Positions 25,847 through 34,852 of a stretch of DNA of 34,852 nucleotides are shown here, piece after piece. The DNA is from Gammaproteobacteria bacterium (GTDB taxonomy: Bacteria; Pseudomonadota; Gammaproteobacteria; Natronospirales; REEB76): the NCBI GenBank assembly GCA_028870845.1, contig JAGWOR010000026.1, positions 1-34,852 of the forward strand. Direction: 5' to 3'. Each line of letters opens with the position of its first letter. Positions within the stretch are counted from its first letter, which is position 1. A program made the position numbers and the translations under genes. A model generated the notes under the pieces. It had not been told where the DNA came from. It saw only the letters and a list, made by a program, of their open reading frames with translations, and ran no database searches.

Positions 25847-26041
25847 TCAATTCTCCTCGACGCGCAGCAAGTAGGAAATTTTTCCGATCAGCCCGCGAAT
25901 TTGTGACGTGTCATCCACAACAACACTGTGGTGCATTCGGCGCAAACCCAGTCCACGCACGCAGTCCCGATGCCTGGGCAGGCATCCGAATGGGCTGCGG
26001 ATCAGCGTAACCTTGAGCTGTTTGCTTTTAGTCTTGGCCAT
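25847..26041 (-). CDS. rpmD: 50S ribosomal protein L30
   Basis: A 64-residue L30 (E. coli 59), slightly long through a lysine-rich start ([11 protein letters not shown]). The ferredoxin-like core [20 protein letters not shown] and [13 protein letters not shown] is recognisable. ATG 26041 is used; an in-frame upstream extension would intrude into rpsE. Four bases separate it from rpsE. The presence of L30 fits proteobacterial spc operons. Confidence 0.95.
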   Translation of the reverse strand: MAKTKSKQLKVTLIRSPFGCLPRHRDCVRGLGLRRMHHSVVVDDTSQIRGLIGKISYLLRVEEN

Positions 26042-26045
26042 GACA

Positions 26046-26558
26046 TCAATCCCGTATTTCTTCCAGTGTCTTGCCGCGCTTGGCAGCCACTTCGTTTGGC
26101 GAACGCTGTTCGATGAGCGCATTCATGGTGGCACGCACCACATTGATGGGGTTGCGTGAACCATAACTCTTGGCCAGCACATTCTTGACTCCGGCAACCT
26201 CCAGAATGGCGCGCATCGCGCCCCCGGCAATGATTCCAGTACCGTCCGAGGCCGGCTGAATATATACGCGAGTGGCACCGTGACGCGCATTAACCGCGTA
26301 ATACAAAGTGCCTTCGCGCAATTGCACTTGCTGCAGATTCTTGCGGGCCTGTTCCATGGCTTTGGACACGGCGTTCGGCACCTCGCGTGCCTTGCCATAG
26401 CCAAAGCCGACTTTGCCGGCTCCGTCACCCACCACCGTCAGCGCCGTAAAGCCAAACTGACGGCCACCCTTCACGACCTTGGCGACGCGGTTTACCGATA
26501 CCAGCTTTTCTTGCAAGCCATCGTTGCTGGTCGGGAGGTTTTCAATCTTTTTTGCCAT
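26046..26558 (-). CDS. rpsE: 30S ribosomal protein S5
   Basis: A 170-residue S5 (E. coli 167), involved in translational fidelity and mRNA helicase activity at the entry site. The N-terminal double-stranded-RNA-binding domain reads [20 protein letters not shown] with [14 protein letters not shown]. The C-terminal domain has [18 protein letters not shown] and [11 protein letters not shown]. Residues of the spectinomycin loop region (VVKGGR) are wild-type-like. It starts 8 bases after rplR. Confidence 0.97.
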   Translation of the reverse strand: MAKKIENLPTSNDGLQEKLVSVNRVAKVVKGGRQFGFTALTVVGDGAGKVGFGYGKAREVPNAVSKAMEQARKNLQQVQLREGTLYYAVNARHGATRVYIQPASDGTGIIAGGAMRAILEVAGVKNVLAKSYGSRNPINVVRATMNALIEQRSPNEVAAKRGKTLEEIRD

Positions 26559-26566
26559 GCTGCACC

Positions 26567-26935
26567 TTAGAATTGCAAACCATTTTCACGCGCGGCATCG
26601 GCCAAGGCCTTGATGCGTCCGTGATAGCGGAATCCAGAACGGTCAAATGCCACGGACGAAATGCCAGCCTGCTTGGCTTTCTCGGCGATTGCCTTGCCAA
26701 CCGCGGCGGCGGCGGTGATATTTCCGGTATTCTTCAATCCTTGCCGGACAGCGCTTTCCAGGGTGGAAGCCGAGGCCACGACCTTGTCGCCGCCGGGTGC
26801 GAAAATCTGTGCATAGATGTGACTTGGAGTGCGGTGCACGCTCAGGCGGTAGGCACGCAGTTCCCGTATCTTCGCGCGCGCGCGGCGCGCGCGGCGCAGG
26901 CGAGCTAGCTTCTTTTGGATTGGCTTCATGTCCAT
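26567..26935 (-). CDS. rplR: 50S ribosomal protein L18
   Basis: A 122-residue L18 (E. coli 117), a 5S rRNA-binding protein. The Arg-rich N-terminus ([17 protein letters not shown]) is encoded by an alternating CG tract at 26873-26897. The core reads [31 protein letters not shown] and SFDRSGF-type [18 protein letters not shown] 26929 is an alternative start two codons downstream. Lies 15 bases after rplF. Confidence 0.96.
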   Translation of the reverse strand: MDMKPIQKKLARLRRARRARAKIRELRAYRLSVHRTPSHIYAQIFAPGGDKVVASASTLESAVRQGLKNTGNITAAAAVGKAIAEKAKQAGISSVAFDRSGFRYHGRIKALADAARENGLQF

Positions 26936-26950
26936 AGTTCACATCACCCG

Positions 26951-27484
26951 TTATTTCTTTTTGGCCTCTTTGAGAACCACACGCTCGTTGGCATAGCGCA
27001 CACCCTTGCCTTTGTAAGGTTCCGGCGGCCGGAAGCCGCGGATTTCAGCCGCTACCTGCCCAACCTTCTGCCGATCCGTGCCCTTGATGACGATTTCCGT
27101 CTGACTCGGGGTGTCGATACTGATGCCTTCGGGAACCTTGTAGTTCACCGGGTGAGAAAACCCCAGCGTCAGGTTCAACGTCTTTCCCTGGGTCTGCGCC
27201 CGGTAACCGACGCCCACCAATTCCAGTTTCCGCTCGAAACCTTTGGTCACGCCTTTCACGGCGTTGTTCAGCAGCGCTCGCATGGTTCCGGCGCAGGCAT
27301 CCGCTTCTGCATGGCCTTGCTTGAGACTCACGCGCAGCATGCCGTTATCGTTTTTCACAACCACGGCCGGATGCAACGGCAGAGCAAGCGCGGACTTGCC
27401 GGACTTGATGGTTACGGCGCTCTCCGAGATCACGGCTTCCACGCCTTTCGGCAACGGTACCGGAAGTTTCGCTATTCGAGACAT
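26951..27484 (-). CDS. rplF: 50S ribosomal protein L6
   Basis: A 177-residue L6, identical in length to E. coli, placed near the sarcin-ricin and GTPase region of the large subunit. Start [19 protein letters not shown], the middle [20 protein letters not shown] and the C-terminal [20 protein letters not shown] signature are conserved, with a lysine-rich tail. Separated from rpsH by 23 bases. Confidence 0.97.
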   Translation of the reverse strand: MSRIAKLPVPLPKGVEAVISESAVTIKSGKSALALPLHPAVVVKNDNGMLRVSLKQGHAEADACAGTMRALLNNAVKGVTKGFERKLELVGVGYRAQTQGKTLNLTLGFSHPVNYKVPEGISIDTPSQTEIVIKGTDRQKVGQVAAEIRGFRPPEPYKGKGVRYANERVVLKEAKKK

Positions 27485-27507
27485 TTGTCAGTTTCCTCGG
27501 GCAACCG

Positions 27508-27903
27508 TTACGACACAAAGCACAATATTTCTCCGCCCTGGCCGGCGGCGCGCGCGGCGCGGTCGCTCATCACGCCGCTGGGCGTGGAGATAATGGCGAT
27601 ACCCAAGCCTCCCAGCACACGGGGCAGCTCGTTCTTGCGCTTGTAGACCCGCAAACCAGGCCGGCTGATACGGCGCATATGGTCGATGACCGGACGTCCC
27701 TGGTGATACTTGAGAGTGATCACCAGCTCGGATTTGCCCTCCTGGTCGCGGCGTGCAAAGCCATCGATATAACCTTCATCCTTCAAAACCCTGGCGATTT
27801 CGCATTTAATTTTCGAAGCGGGCATGCTGACGTCCACGCGGCCCACAAGCTGGGCGTTGCGGATGCGGGTTAGCATGTCGGCAATGGGATCAGTCATACT
27901 CAT
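27508..27903 (-). CDS. rpsH: 30S ribosomal protein S8
   Basis: A 131-residue S8 (E. coli 130). [16 protein letters not shown], the central [19 protein letters not shown] and the C-terminal [16 protein letters not shown], including the STPSG loop that binds helix 21 of 16S rRNA, are present. In E. coli S8 represses the spc operon at rplE. Whether the rplE region keeps that operator was not determined by reading. ATG 27903, with a second Met at codon 3. Confidence 0.97.
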   Translation of the reverse strand: MSMTDPIADMLTRIRNAQLVGRVDVSMPASKIKCEIARVLKDEGYIDGFARRDQEGKSELVITLKYHQGRPVIDHMRRISRPGLRVYKRKNELPRVLGGLGIAIISTPSGVMSDRAARAAGQGGEILCFVS

Positions 27904-27928
27904 GTTATCGATATCCCTCTAAATAACC

Positions 27929-28234
27929 TTACCAACTGGCCTTATGCAGGCCAGGAATATCGCCGCGCATGGCGGCTTCGCGTAGTTTGCTCCGGCCCAG
28001 GCCAAATTTCCGGTAATTGCCGCGCGAACGGCCGGTAATCGCGCAGCGGTTGCGCTGGCGAGAGGCGCTGGAGTCCCGCGGCAATTTCGCCAGCTTCACG
28101 ACCGCCGCATGCCGCTCATCCTCGCTGGAATGCAAATCGCGGATGATGCGCTTCAATTCAGCGCGTTTCGCAGCATAGCGCTTTACCAGCTTGGTCCGCT
28201 GTACTTCGCGATTTACCATGGATGTCTTGGCCAT
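27929..28234 (-). CDS. rpsN: 30S ribosomal protein S14, zinc-free long form
   Basis: A 101-residue S14, the same length as E. coli and lacking the CxxC pairs of the short zinc-binding form. [37 protein letters not shown] and the C-terminal [20 protein letters not shown] signature are conserved. It follows rplE by 12 bases. Confidence 0.97.
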   Translation of the reverse strand: MAKTSMVNREVQRTKLVKRYAAKRAELKRIIRDLHSSEDERHAAVVKLAKLPRDSSASRQRNRCAITGRSRGNYRKFGLGRSKLREAAMRGDIPGLHKASW

Positions 28235-28246
28235 ATGGTCTCGTCC

Positions 28247-28786
28247 TCAATTCCTAAAGGGGAAATGGAAAGCTTCCAGGAGTGCGCGCGCTTCAGCATC
28301 GGTTTTGGCATTGGTTGTAATGGTTATGTCCATGCCGCGCAAGGCATCGATCTGGTCGTACTGTATCTCCGGAAAAATAATCTGTTCCTTCACGCCCATA
28401 CTGAAATTCCCGCGACCATCGAATGAATGTCCGCTGACGCCGCGGAAATCCCTGACCCGCGGCAACGCGATGCTGATCAGCCGGTCGAGAAATTCATACA
28501 TGCGTCCTCGTCTGAGTGTCACCTTGCAACCCACGGGATAATCCTCGCGGATCTTGAAAGTCGCGATGGATTTCTTGGCTTTGGTGATCACGGGTTTTTG
28601 GCCCGCGATCTTGGTCATGTCAGCAACCGCGTTTTCAATGACCTTCTTGTCGGCGGTAGTCTCGCCCACCCCCATATTGAGGGTGATCTTGGTTATATGC
28701 GGCACTTCCATGGAGTTCTTATAATGGAACTTCTGGGTGAGCTGCGGTACCACGGTCTCGCGATAATATTTTTGCAGACGCGACAT
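28247..28786 (-). CDS. rplE: 50S ribosomal protein L5
   Basis: A 179-residue L5 (same as E. coli), a 5S rRNA-binding protein at the central protuberance. ATG 28786 is chosen because GAGG lies nine bases upstream. The two earlier ATG codons at 28795 and 28792 abut or overlap the GAGG and would leave no room for initiation. [34 protein letters not shown] and [19 protein letters not shown] are the family blocks. It begins 11 bases after the rplX stop. Confidence 0.97.
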   Translation of the reverse strand: MSRLQKYYRETVVPQLTQKFHYKNSMEVPHITKITLNMGVGETTADKKVIENAVADMTKIAGQKPVITKAKKSIATFKIREDYPVGCKVTLRRGRMYEFLDRLISIALPRVRDFRGVSGHSFDGRGNFSMGVKEQIIFPEIQYDQIDALRGMDITITTNAKTDAEARALLEAFHFPFRN

Positions 28787-28797
28787 AAACATCATCC

Positions 28798-29121
28798 TCA
28801 GACGTCAACCACTTCATTGTTGGAACGGAAGAAACGCACCTTGCGGCCGTCGTCCAGCTTGCGATAACCCGCACGATCACCTTTCTTGGTTACCGGGTTG
28901 AATAACATGACTTTTGAGATGTGAATCGGCATTTCCTTGTCGACAATGCCGCCGGTTACGCCCGCATTTGGGTTCGGCCGCACGTGCTTCTTGACCATGT
29001 TGATGTTTTCCACAACTACCTGGTTCTTGCTCAGCACCTTGAGCACGGCACCACGCCGGCCTTTGTCCTTGCCGCCGGTGACCACCACCTCATCGCCTTT
29101 TTTGATCTTGATCTTTTTCAT
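28798..29121 (-). CDS. rplX: 50S ribosomal protein L24
   Basis: A 107-residue L24 (E. coli 104), an assembly initiator near the exit tunnel. The KOW motif [20 protein letters not shown] (8-27) and [19 protein letters not shown] are intact. The C-terminus has a [19 protein letters not shown] end. It lies 19 bases after rplN; its TGA is part of the TGAGG used for rplE initiation. Confidence 0.97.
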   Translation of the reverse strand: MKKIKIKKGDEVVVTGGKDKGRRGAVLKVLSKNQVVVENINMVKKHVRPNPNAGVTGGIVDKEMPIHISKVMLFNPVTKKGDRAGYRKLDDGRKVRFFRSNNEVVDV

Positions 29122-29140
29122 AAAACCTTACTCCGGGTAC

Positions 29141-29509
29141 TCACAGCACTTCGGGCGCCAGCGATATGATTCGCATGAAGCGCTCGGTGCGCAGCTCACG
29201 CGTCACCGGCCCGAAGATGCGCGTACCGATGGGCTCAAGCTTGTTGTTCAGCAGCACCGCGGCGTTGCTGTCAAAACGGATCACGGAACCGTCCGGACGG
29301 CGCACACCGCTGCGGGTACGCACCACTACGGCGTCATACACCTCGCCTTTCTTAACCTTGCCACGCGGTATGGCGTCACCAATACTCACCTTGATGACAT
29401 CGCCGATGCGCGCATAACGGCGCTTCGATCCGCCCAGCACCTTGATGCACTTCAGGCTTTTGGCGCCACTGTTGTCGGCGGCGTTCAGGACGGTTCTCAT
29501 CTGGATCAT
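29141..29509 (-). CDS. rplN: 50S ribosomal protein L14
   Basis: A 122-residue L14 (E. coli 123), contacting S12/16S and the RsfS site. The conserved stretch [20 protein letters not shown] and [19 protein letters not shown] are present, and the protein ends in [12 protein letters not shown]. In E. coli the spc promoter precedes rplN; here only 21 bases separate it from rpsQ and no promoter is visible, so read-through from S10 is expected. Confidence 0.97.
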   Translation of the reverse strand: MIQMRTVLNAADNSGAKSLKCIKVLGGSKRRYARIGDVIKVSIGDAIPRGKVKKGEVYDAVVVRTRSGVRRPDGSVIRFDSNAAVLLNNKLEPIGTRIFGPVTRELRTERFMRIISLAPEVL

Positions 29510-29530
29510 GGCTGCAATTCCACAGTTGGT

Positions 29531-29815
29531 TTACTCGACCGGGTTGGGTACGGCACTGCCCGCTCGCGCAGTGATCTCCACCAGTTTCCACGACTTGTGC
29601 CGTGACAGCGGGCGGCATTGGGTGATCACCACGATATCGCCCTCCTGGCAGACGTTTTCAGCGTCATGGGCCTTGATCTTGCTGCGCCGCCGCATAATCT
29701 TGCCGTAGGTCGGGTGGGTGACGAAACGTTCCACCATCACGGTGATGGTCTTGTCCATCTTGTTGCTGACCACCCTGCCGGTCAGGGTGCGTGTTGCCTT
29801 GGTACTGTCGTTCAT
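29531..29815 (-). CDS. rpsQ: 30S ribosomal protein S17
   Basis: A 94-residue S17 (E. coli 84). The OB-fold core [40 protein letters not shown] and [14 protein letters not shown] is intact, and about ten extra residues ([12 protein letters not shown]) extend the C-terminus. ATG 29815 overlaps the rpmC TGA by four bases (ATGA). An upstream in-frame extension to 29887 would lie inside rpmC and is rejected. Confidence 0.97.
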   Translation of the reverse strand: MNDSTKATRTLTGRVVSNKMDKTITVMVERFVTHPTYGKIMRRRSKIKAHDAENVCQEGDIVVITQCRPLSRHKSWKLVEITARAGSAVPNPVE

Positions 29816-30015
29816 TTCTTGTCCGCCTTCTTGGCCCGTTCGGCCATCACGGTTTTGGCGCGCGCAATGTTTTTGCGCACATTGCAAATCTGGTGGCCAC
29901 GCGGCATCTGCCCGGAAGCCTGCTGCATGCGCAAATTGAACTGCTCCTTGCGCAGCGCCATGAGCTCGTCGCGTACTTCCTTGTCGGTTTTGTTGCGTAA
30001 TTCTTTGGCTTCCAT
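29812..30015 (-). CDS. rpmC: 50S ribosomal protein L29
   Basis: A 67-residue L29 (E. coli 63), a two-helix protein at the tunnel exit, where it helps dock SRP and trigger factor. [19 protein letters not shown] and [16 protein letters not shown] are the family core, followed by a lysine-rich tail. The start at 30015 shares a base with the rplP TGA (TGATG) and has AGGTG five bases upstream; a GTG one codon earlier is an alternative. Confidence 0.96.
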   Translation of the reverse strand: MEAKELRNKTDKEVRDELMALRKEQFNLRMQQASGQMPRGHQICNVRKNIARAKTVMAERAKKADKK

Positions 30016-30428
30016 CACATCACCTGGCGGCTTACGAATGTCGAAGTAACCGAAAGTTTTGCGGATGCCAGCCGGAAAGCTTCACGCGCTATTTCCTCGG
30101 TCACGCCTTCCATCTCGAACAGCATCGAACCAGGCTGCACCTTGGCCACCCAGTACTCGACATTGCCCTTACCGTTGCCCATGCGGACTTCCAGGGGTTT
30201 CTTGGTCACCGGCACGTCCGGGAATACCCGAATCCAGATTTTCCCGCCGCGCTTCACGAAATGTGTCATGGCGCGGCGCGCGGCTTCGATCTCGCGTGCC
30301 GTGAGCCGGCCGCGGTCCGCGGCTTTCAAGCCGAACTCACCGAATGCCACGGTGTTGCCGGACTGCGCCAGGCCGCGGTTGCGGCCCTTGTGCTGCTTGC
30401 GGAATTTGGTGCGCTTAGGCTGCAACAT
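30015..30428 (-). CDS. rplP: 50S ribosomal protein L16
   Basis: A 137-residue L16 (E. coli 136), at the A-site side of the peptidyl-transferase centre. Start [20 protein letters not shown], the loop [20 protein letters not shown], and the Arg in VRMG equivalent to the hydroxylated Arg81 of E. coli are present. It overlaps the end of rpsC by 14 bases, suggesting tight translational coupling. Confidence 0.98.
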   Translation of the reverse strand: MLQPKRTKFRKQHKGRNRGLAQSGNTVAFGEFGLKAADRGRLTAREIEAARRAMTHFVKRGGKIWIRVFPDVPVTKKPLEVRMGNGKGNVEYWVAKVQPGSMLFEMEGVTEEIAREAFRLASAKLSVTSTFVSRQVM

Positions 30429-31122
30429 CGGCCTTTACTCCGGGTTTGGCTTTGTCTGCCGGCGGTTCACGCCCAACACTGATCTCACTGGAATCCAGGA
30501 TTTCACCCTTGAATATCCAGACCTTGACGCCGATGATGCCGTAGGTGGTGGCTGATTCCGCAAATCCATAATCGATATCTGCGCGCAGAGTATGCAGTGG
30601 CACCCGGCCTTCCCGGTACCATTCGCTGCGTGCGATCTCGGAACCATTCAAGCGGCCCGAGACCCGCACCTTGATGCCGAGCGCGCCAAGCCGCATGGTG
30701 TTCTGTACCGCGCGTTTCATGGCGCGCCGGAACATGATACGGCGTTCCAGCTGCTGGGCAATGCCCTCGGCCACCAGGTATGCATCCAGTTCCGGCTTGC
30801 GGATTTCCTCGATGGAAACATCCACATCAACGCCCGGCATCATCTTGACGAGTTCGGCGCGCAGCGCATCTATATCCTCGCCCTTCTTGCCAATCACCAC
30901 GCCCGGTCGTGCGGTGTGTATGGTGATGTGGCATTTCTTGGCCGGCCGCTTGATCTCGATGCGGCTCACGGATGCCTGCGCCAGCTTCTTTTTTAGAAAC
31001 TCCCTGACCTTGAGGTCTAACTGCAGGTTTTCGGCATAGGCACCTTTACTGGCAAACCACTTGGAGTTCCAGTCAGAGGCGATTCCCAGACGGAAGCCGA
31101 TTGGATTAACTTTCTGTCCCAT
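30415..31122 (-). CDS. rpsC: 30S ribosomal protein S3
   Basis: A 235-residue S3 (E. coli 233), lining the mRNA entry channel. [20 protein letters not shown], the KH domain with [20 protein letters not shown], and the C-terminal [20 protein letters not shown] with [15 protein letters not shown] are conserved. The last ~20 residues are variable and Ala/Lys-rich. It follows rplV by nine bases and overlaps rplP. Confidence 0.98.
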   Translation of the reverse strand: MGQKVNPIGFRLGIASDWNSKWFASKGAYAENLQLDLKVREFLKKKLAQASVSRIEIKRPAKKCHITIHTARPGVVIGKKGEDIDALRAELVKMMPGVDVDVSIEEIRKPELDAYLVAEGIAQQLERRIMFRRAMKRAVQNTMRLGALGIKVRVSGRLNGSEIARSEWYREGRVPLHTLRADIDYGFAESATTYGIIGVKVWIFKGEILDSSEISVGREPPADKAKPGVKADVAA

Positions 31123-31131
31123 GACCGATCC

Positions 31132-31464
31132 TTATTCGTCTGCCACAGTAAGCGAGATGTGGCTTGTGCGTTTGAGGATGCGCGCGCCGCGGCCCTTGGC
31201 GCGGGTCATCCAGCGTTTCATGCGCGGACCATCATCCACGCAAATACTCTTGATCTTGAGCGTGTCAATGTCCGCGCCGTTATTGTGTTCGGCGTTAGCA
31301 ATGGCGGACTCCAGTACTTTCTTCAGCAGTTGGGCCGCACGCCGCGGGCTGAATTCCAGAATCTGCAGCGCGTGACCCACCGGTTTGCCGCGGATCTGAT
31401 CTGCGACCAGGCGCGCCTTATACGGGGTCACGCGTGCGAATTTATGGGTTGCTGCTACCTGCAT
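31132..31464 (-). CDS. rplV: 50S ribosomal protein L22
   Basis: A 110-residue L22, equal to E. coli, whose beta-hairpin lines the exit tunnel. [38 protein letters not shown] and the hairpin-tip region [20 protein letters not shown] are wild-type-like; no tunnel-hairpin insertion of the kind linked to macrolide resistance is obvious. Ten bases after rpsS. Confidence 0.97.
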   Translation of the reverse strand: MQVAATHKFARVTPYKARLVADQIRGKPVGHALQILEFSPRRAAQLLKKVLESAIANAEHNNGADIDTLKIKSICVDDGPRMKRWMTRAKGRGARILKRTSHISLTVADE

Positions 31465-31474
31465 TTATCTATCC

Positions 31475-31771
31475 TCAAGTCTTGGCCTCAGCGGTCTCTT
31501 CGGAGGCTACTTTGCGCTCGCCATGACCCTTGAAAACCCGCGTAACGGCAAATTCACCGAGTTTGTGGCCCACCATGTTCTCGCTCACCAGTACCGGCAC
31601 GTGTTGATGCCCGTTGTGCACTGCGATCGTCAAGCCAACCATTTCAGGCGTGACCATGGAACGCCGCGACCAAGTCTTGATCGGACGCCGGTTATTACTG
31701 GCCACGGCCGCTTCGACCTTTCGGGCCAGATGCGGATCAATAAACGGACCTTTGCGAATCGAACGTGGCAC
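31475..31771 (-). CDS. rpsS: 30S ribosomal protein S19 (GTG start)
   Basis: A 98-residue S19 (E. coli 92). The start is GTG 31771, with AGAGG eight bases upstream; the family N-terminus [14 protein letters not shown] follows. [20 protein letters not shown] and [14 protein letters not shown] are typical. The C-terminal tail (SEETAEAKT) is acidic and slightly extended. It lies 42 bases after rplB. Confidence 0.97.
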   Translation of the reverse strand: MPRSIRKGPFIDPHLARKVEAAVASNNRRPIKTWSRRSMVTPEMVGLTIAVHNGHQHVPVLVSENMVGHKLGEFAVTRVFKGHGERKVASEETAEAKT

Positions 31772-31813
31772 TTGGATAACCTCTTGCTTTCAATACCCTG
31801 GTTTCACAGCGGT

Positions 31814-32641
31814 TTACTTCGCCTTGCGATGCCGCACGATCATGTTGTCGGTGCGCTTGTTGACACGCGTCTTGTACCCCTTGGTGGGCTGGCCCCAGGG
31901 GGAGACCGGATGGCGTCCACCCGAAGTCTTGCCTTCGCCGCCGCCGTGCGGATGGTCAATGGGATTCATGACCACGCCGCGCACCGTGGGGCGGATACCC
32001 TGCCAGCGCCGGGCGCCGGCTTTGCCGTACTGCCGCAAGTTGTGCTCGCCATTGCTGACCTCGCCGATGGTGGCACGGCAGTCAATGTGTACCTTGCGCA
32101 TTTCGCCGGACCGCAGACGCACGGTGGTATAAGCGCCCTCGCGGGCCACCACCTGTACCGATGAACCGGCGCTGCGCGCCAGTTGCGCACCTTTGCCGGG
32201 CTGCAATTCAACGCAATGCACCTGGGTGCCCACCGGGATGTTGCGTAGTGGCAGGGCATTGCCGGTTTTGATCGGCGCGTGGCTGCCGGAGACGATTTCC
32301 TGCTGTGGCTGCACATCCTTGGGGGCAATGATGTAGCGGCGCTCGCCATCCTTATACAGCACCAGCGCGATATGCGCGGTGCGGTTTGGATCATATTCAA
32401 TGCGCTCCACACGCCCGCTGATTCCGTCTTTGTCGCGCTTGAAATCCAGCAGCCGATAGTGCTGCTTATGGCCGCCGCCCTGATGGCGGGTGGTCAAGCG
32501 CCCGACATTATTGCGGCCGCCACGCCGGTTCTTGCGCTCCAGCAACGCCGTATGCGGCTCGCCCTTGTGCAGGCCGGGCGTGCTGACTATTACAGCGGCA
32601 CGGCGTCCTGGCGATGTGGGTCTGGCTTTTTTCACAGGCAT
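31814..32641 (-). CDS. rplB: 50S ribosomal protein L2
   Basis: A 275-residue L2 (E. coli 273), needed for subunit joining and peptidyl-transferase function. [20 protein letters not shown], the SH3-like domain ([17 protein letters not shown]), and the highly conserved [14 protein letters not shown] with the functional His in HPHGGGEG are intact. The C-terminal [17 protein letters not shown] is typical. Separated from rplW by 24 bases. Confidence 0.98.
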   Translation of the reverse strand: MPVKKARPTSPGRRAAVIVSTPGLHKGEPHTALLERKNRRGGRNNVGRLTTRHQGGGHKQHYRLLDFKRDKDGISGRVERIEYDPNRTAHIALVLYKDGERRYIIAPKDVQPQQEIVSGSHAPIKTGNALPLRNIPVGTQVHCVELQPGKGAQLARSAGSSVQVVAREGAYTTVRLRSGEMRKVHIDCRATIGEVSNGEHNLRQYGKAGARRWQGIRPTVRGVVMNPIDHPHGGGEGKTSGGRHPVSPWGQPTKGYKTRVNKRTDNMIVRHRKAK

Positions 32642-32665
32642 GCGGTTTTCTCCAGATCCAAGGCC

Positions 32666-32971
32666 TTAGGCCTTTTCACCCATGAAGTTGATGGTGCTGC
32701 CCGGCGCCAGACGTACATAGGCCTTTTTCCAGTTGCTGCGTGCGCCGACACGCTGGCCAAAGCGCTTGGTCTTGCCACGCACATTCACGATGCGTACAGC
32801 GATAACCTTCACGTCGAACATCTTTTCCACGGCGCGGCGCACCAGATCCTTGTCAGCGTCTTGCCGCACCCGGAACACCACCTGGTTGTGGGTTTCACTC
32901 AGTTGCGTGGCTTTTTCCGAAACATGCGGCCCCAGCAGCGCACGCATGGCTTTTTCCTGGTTATGATTCAT
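32666..32971 (-). CDS. rplW: 50S ribosomal protein L23
   Basis: A 101-residue L23 (E. coli 100), the docking site for trigger factor and SRP at the tunnel exit. [38 protein letters not shown] and the [20 protein letters not shown] loop are conserved. ATG 32971 has GAGGAG eight bases upstream and overlaps the rplD TGA by four bases; a GTG three codons earlier is too close to that Shine-Dalgarno. Confidence 0.97.
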   Translation of the reverse strand: MNHNQEKAMRALLGPHVSEKATQLSETHNQVVFRVRQDADKDLVRRAVEKMFDVKVIAVRIVNVRGKTKRFGQRVGARSNWKKAYVRLAPGSTINFMGEKA

Positions 32972-33582
32972 GCCAGCCACTCCTCGAGTCTGCGAATCGA
33001 CGGCACGGTCATGAGCAATTTCTCGTGCCCAACCAGGCTTACCGGATCAAGGCCGGTCACGTCGCGCACCTCCACATTGGTCAGATTGCGCGCCGCCAGA
33101 TACAGCTTCTCATCCACTTGTTCGGTGACGATCAGCACCTTCCCGTCCATGCCCAGCGATTTCAACTTCTCAACCAGCTGTTTGGTCTTGGGCGTATCCA
33201 CGCTGAATTCCGGCAGCACCACTACGCGCTGCTGGCGAATCAGTTCAGAAAGAATCACGCGCATGGCGCCCTGATACATGCTGCGGTTTACCTTCTGGCT
33301 GAAATTCCTGGGCACCGCCGCGAAGCTCTTGCCACCGCCGCGCCACAGCGGGCTGCGGATGCTGCCGGCGCGTGCCTGGCCGGAGCCTTTCTGAGCCCAG
33401 GGCTTGCGGCCGCCGCCGCGCACCTGGCTGCGGGTTTTCTGCGCCTTGGTGCCCGCGCGCCCGCCAGCCAGATAGGCGGTCACCACCTGATGCACCAGGG
33501 CTTCGTTGAATTCACGGCCAAAGGTCGCGTCCGACAGGGTTATGGACTGACCGCCCGCGTTACTGTGCAATTGCAATTCCAC
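32968..33582 (-). CDS. rplD: 50S ribosomal protein L4 (GTG start)
   Basis: A 204-residue L4 (E. coli 201), an early assembly protein and, in enterobacteria, the repressor of the S10 operon. GTG 33582 is preceded by GAGGAGG at five bases and aligns with the family start (ELQL...). An upstream in-frame extension to 33627 would overlap rplC and is rejected. [20 protein letters not shown], the extended loop [20 protein letters not shown] and [20 protein letters not shown] are intact. Confidence 0.97.
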   Translation of the reverse strand: MELQLHSNAGGQSITLSDATFGREFNEALVHQVVTAYLAGGRAGTKAQKTRSQVRGGGRKPWAQKGSGQARAGSIRSPLWRGGGKSFAAVPRNFSQKVNRSMYQGAMRVILSELIRQQRVVVLPEFSVDTPKTKQLVEKLKSLGMDGKVLIVTEQVDEKLYLAARNLTNVEVRDVTGLDPVSLVGHEKLLMTVPSIRRLEEWLA

Positions 33583-33592
33583 GCCGCCCTCC

Positions 33593-34231
33593 TCAACCGC
33601 GAGCCGCGGGCCGGACGATGACTTCACCGCCCTCGGAGCCGGGCACGGCGCCCTTTACCAGCAACAGATTCTTTTCCACATCGACCTTGACCACTTCCAG
33701 GTGCAAAGCTGTGCGGCGCTTGTTACCCAGATGACCCGACATCTTCTTGCCAGGAAACACGCGTCCTGGCGTCTGGCGCTGGCCGATGGAGCCAGGCGCG
33801 CGATGCGACAGCGAATTACCGTGGGTGGCGTCTCCCATGGTGAAGTGATGGCGCTTGATGGTGCCCTGAAAACCTTTGCCGATGCTGGTGCCGGTGACGC
33901 TGACTTTCTGTCCGGGTTTGAAAATATCCACCTTAACTTCAGCACCGGCTTTCAGATCCGCGCCTTCGCCGTCATCCAGGCGGAACTCGCCTAAACGGCG
34001 TCCGGCGCCCGTGCCGGCTTTGGCATAATGTCCGGCCATGGGTTTGGTAACGCGTATCGCACGCCGTGTTCCGGTGGTGACCTGCACGGAACGGTAGCCG
34101 TCCGCTTCCGCAGATTTCACCTGGGTAACACGATTGGGTTCCACTTCGATGACGGTCACCGGAATCGACACGCCCTCTTCAGAGAAAATCCGGGTCATGC
34201 CGCATTTGCGACCGATCAGTCCGATGCTCAT
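33593..34231 (-). CDS. rplC: 50S ribosomal protein L3
   Basis: A 212-residue L3 (E. coli 209), a primary assembly protein reaching the peptidyl-transferase centre. Start [20 protein letters not shown], middle [13 protein letters not shown], and [20 protein letters not shown], where the Gln of SIGQ is the residue methylated by PrmB in E. coli, are conserved. GAGG is nine bases before ATG 34231. A 153-base gap containing a possible promoter and hairpins precedes it. Confidence 0.98.
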   Translation of the reverse strand: MSIGLIGRKCGMTRIFSEEGVSIPVTVIEVEPNRVTQVKSAEADGYRSVQVTTGTRRAIRVTKPMAGHYAKAGTGAGRRLGEFRLDDGEGADLKAGAEVKVDIFKPGQKVSVTGTSIGKGFQGTIKRHHFTMGDATHGNSLSHRAPGSIGQRQTPGRVFPGKKMSGHLGNKRRTALHLEVVKVDVEKNLLLVKGAVPGSEGGEVIVRPAARG

Positions 34232-34384
34232 ATTCTTGATCCTCGCAACACGCCGACTGCGATTGGCCGGCGCTGGGGTAACAAACCAGCGGCCCGGCAG
34301 GGTTGCCCCAACCGGGCCGCAGAGAGCCGTGAATTATATCAGCCCCATAAGCCCTATAACAGGGCCCACAGGGCGGGAAAGGCC
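34232..34384 (-). promoter_or_regulatory. rpsJ-rplC intercistronic leader: extended -10 promoter and two overlapping hairpins
   Basis: On the minus strand TGATATAAT (34341-34333) is a perfect extended -10 element; the -35 position is poor. Transcription would begin near 34326. Downstream, hairpin A (34320-34289, GCGGCCC pairing with GGGCCGC, inner GGTTG/CAACC) is followed by hairpin B (34291-34271, CGCTGG/CCAGCG). They share bases 34289-34291. GAGG and the rplC ATG follow. In E. coli the L4-controlled S10 leader precedes rpsJ; here a leader-like segment follows it. Regulation by L4 is inference. Confidence 0.5.
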
Positions 34385-34696
34385 TCAATTCAGCTTGATC
34401 TGCACATCCACGCCCGCCGGCAAATCCAGCTTCATGAGGGCGTCCACGGTCTTGTCCGTGGGGTCCACGATGTCCATGAGCCGCTTGTGGGTCCTGATCT
34501 CATACTGGTCTCGGGCGTCCTTATCCACATGCGGGGACACCAGGATGGTAAAACGCTCCATCTTGACCGGCAGCGGGATTGGGCCCTTGACCTGGGCCCC
34601 GGTGCGCTTGGCGGTTTCCACGATTTCCTTGGCTGACTTGTCGATCAGCCGGTGGTCGAAGGCCTTCAAACGGATACGGATGGTCTGGGTTGCCAT
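34385..34696 (-). CDS. rpsJ: 30S ribosomal protein S10
   Basis: A 103-residue S10, exactly the E. coli length, also known as the NusE partner of NusB in antitermination. [40 protein letters not shown] and [20 protein letters not shown] are conserved. ATG 34696 lies only five bases after the tuf stop, so S10 is probably co-transcribed with the str genes rather than heading its own operon. The next gene, rplC, is 153 bases away. Confidence 0.98.
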   Translation of the reverse strand: MATQTIRIRLKAFDHRLIDKSAKEIVETAKRTGAQVKGPIPLPVKMERFTILVSPHVDKDARDQYEIRTHKRLMDIVDPTDKTVDALMKLDLPAGVDVQIKLN

Positions 34697-34701
34697 AGGG
34701 G

Positions 34702-34852
<151 letters not shown>

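Noticed and set aside
26873..26897. Alternating CG tract as a Z-DNA or recombination site
   Set aside because: It is fully explained by Arg/Ala codons of the basic L18 N-terminus.

Overview
The window reads as a chromosomal segment of a gammaproteobacterium of moderately high GC. This assignment is an inference. It rests on the gene content and order of the ribosomal-protein block, on a YajR-type transporter lying between ssb and uvrA, and on protein sequences closest to Enterobacteria/Pseudomonas-type versions. I cannot name a genus, and much of the left half looks like variable, partly AT-rich accessory DNA.

Right half (about 20.6-34.9 kb, all minus strand): one nearly gapless str/S10/spc/alpha ribosomal-protein array. 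It is transcribed from the right edge as tuf (partial)-rpsJ-rplC-rplD-rplW-rplB-rpsS-rplV-rpsC-rplP-rpmC-rpsQ-rplN-rplX-rplE-rpsN-rpsH-rplF-rplR-rpsE-rpmD-rplO-secY-rpmJ-rpsM-rpsK-rpsD-rpoA-rplQ, and ends at a strong intrinsic terminator. Gene order matches the classical operons, and many junctions are 1-4 base stop/start overlaps. Peculiarities are a long lysine/alanine-rich tail on L17, an N-terminal extension on S11, a 153-base gap between rpsJ and rplC with an extended -10 promoter and two overlapping hairpins, and a 91-base leader before rpsM.

Middle (about 12.8-20.5 kb): a patchwork of surface-modification type genes on both strands between rplQ and uvrA. It has a sulfotransferase and GT2-like glycosyltransferase pair (plus strand), a lone methyltransferase, a second sulfotransferase, an SLC13-type permease with two RCK_C (TrkA_C) domains, and two tandem paralogous methyltransferases with non-ATG starts. 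Its spacers are AT-rich.

Housekeeping island (about 7.9-12.8 kb): ssb and a YajR-like MFS transporter on the minus strand, divergent from uvrA on the plus strand.

Left part (1-7.7 kb): an operon-like set of an EamA/ArnF-like small membrane protein, a polyprenyl-phosphate GT2 and a WbqC-family protein. Next come a plus-strand M1-type metallopeptidase lipoprotein and a minus-strand run of two methyltransferases, a WecE/RffA sugar aminotransferase and a truncated polytopic membrane protein at the edge. Together these suggest production and export of a lipid-linked, amino-sugar-containing and possibly methylated or sulfated glycan, but no gene here fixes the product. No tRNA, rRNA, CRISPR array, insertion sequence or phage gene was seen, and no gene-free stretch exceeds 300 bases.
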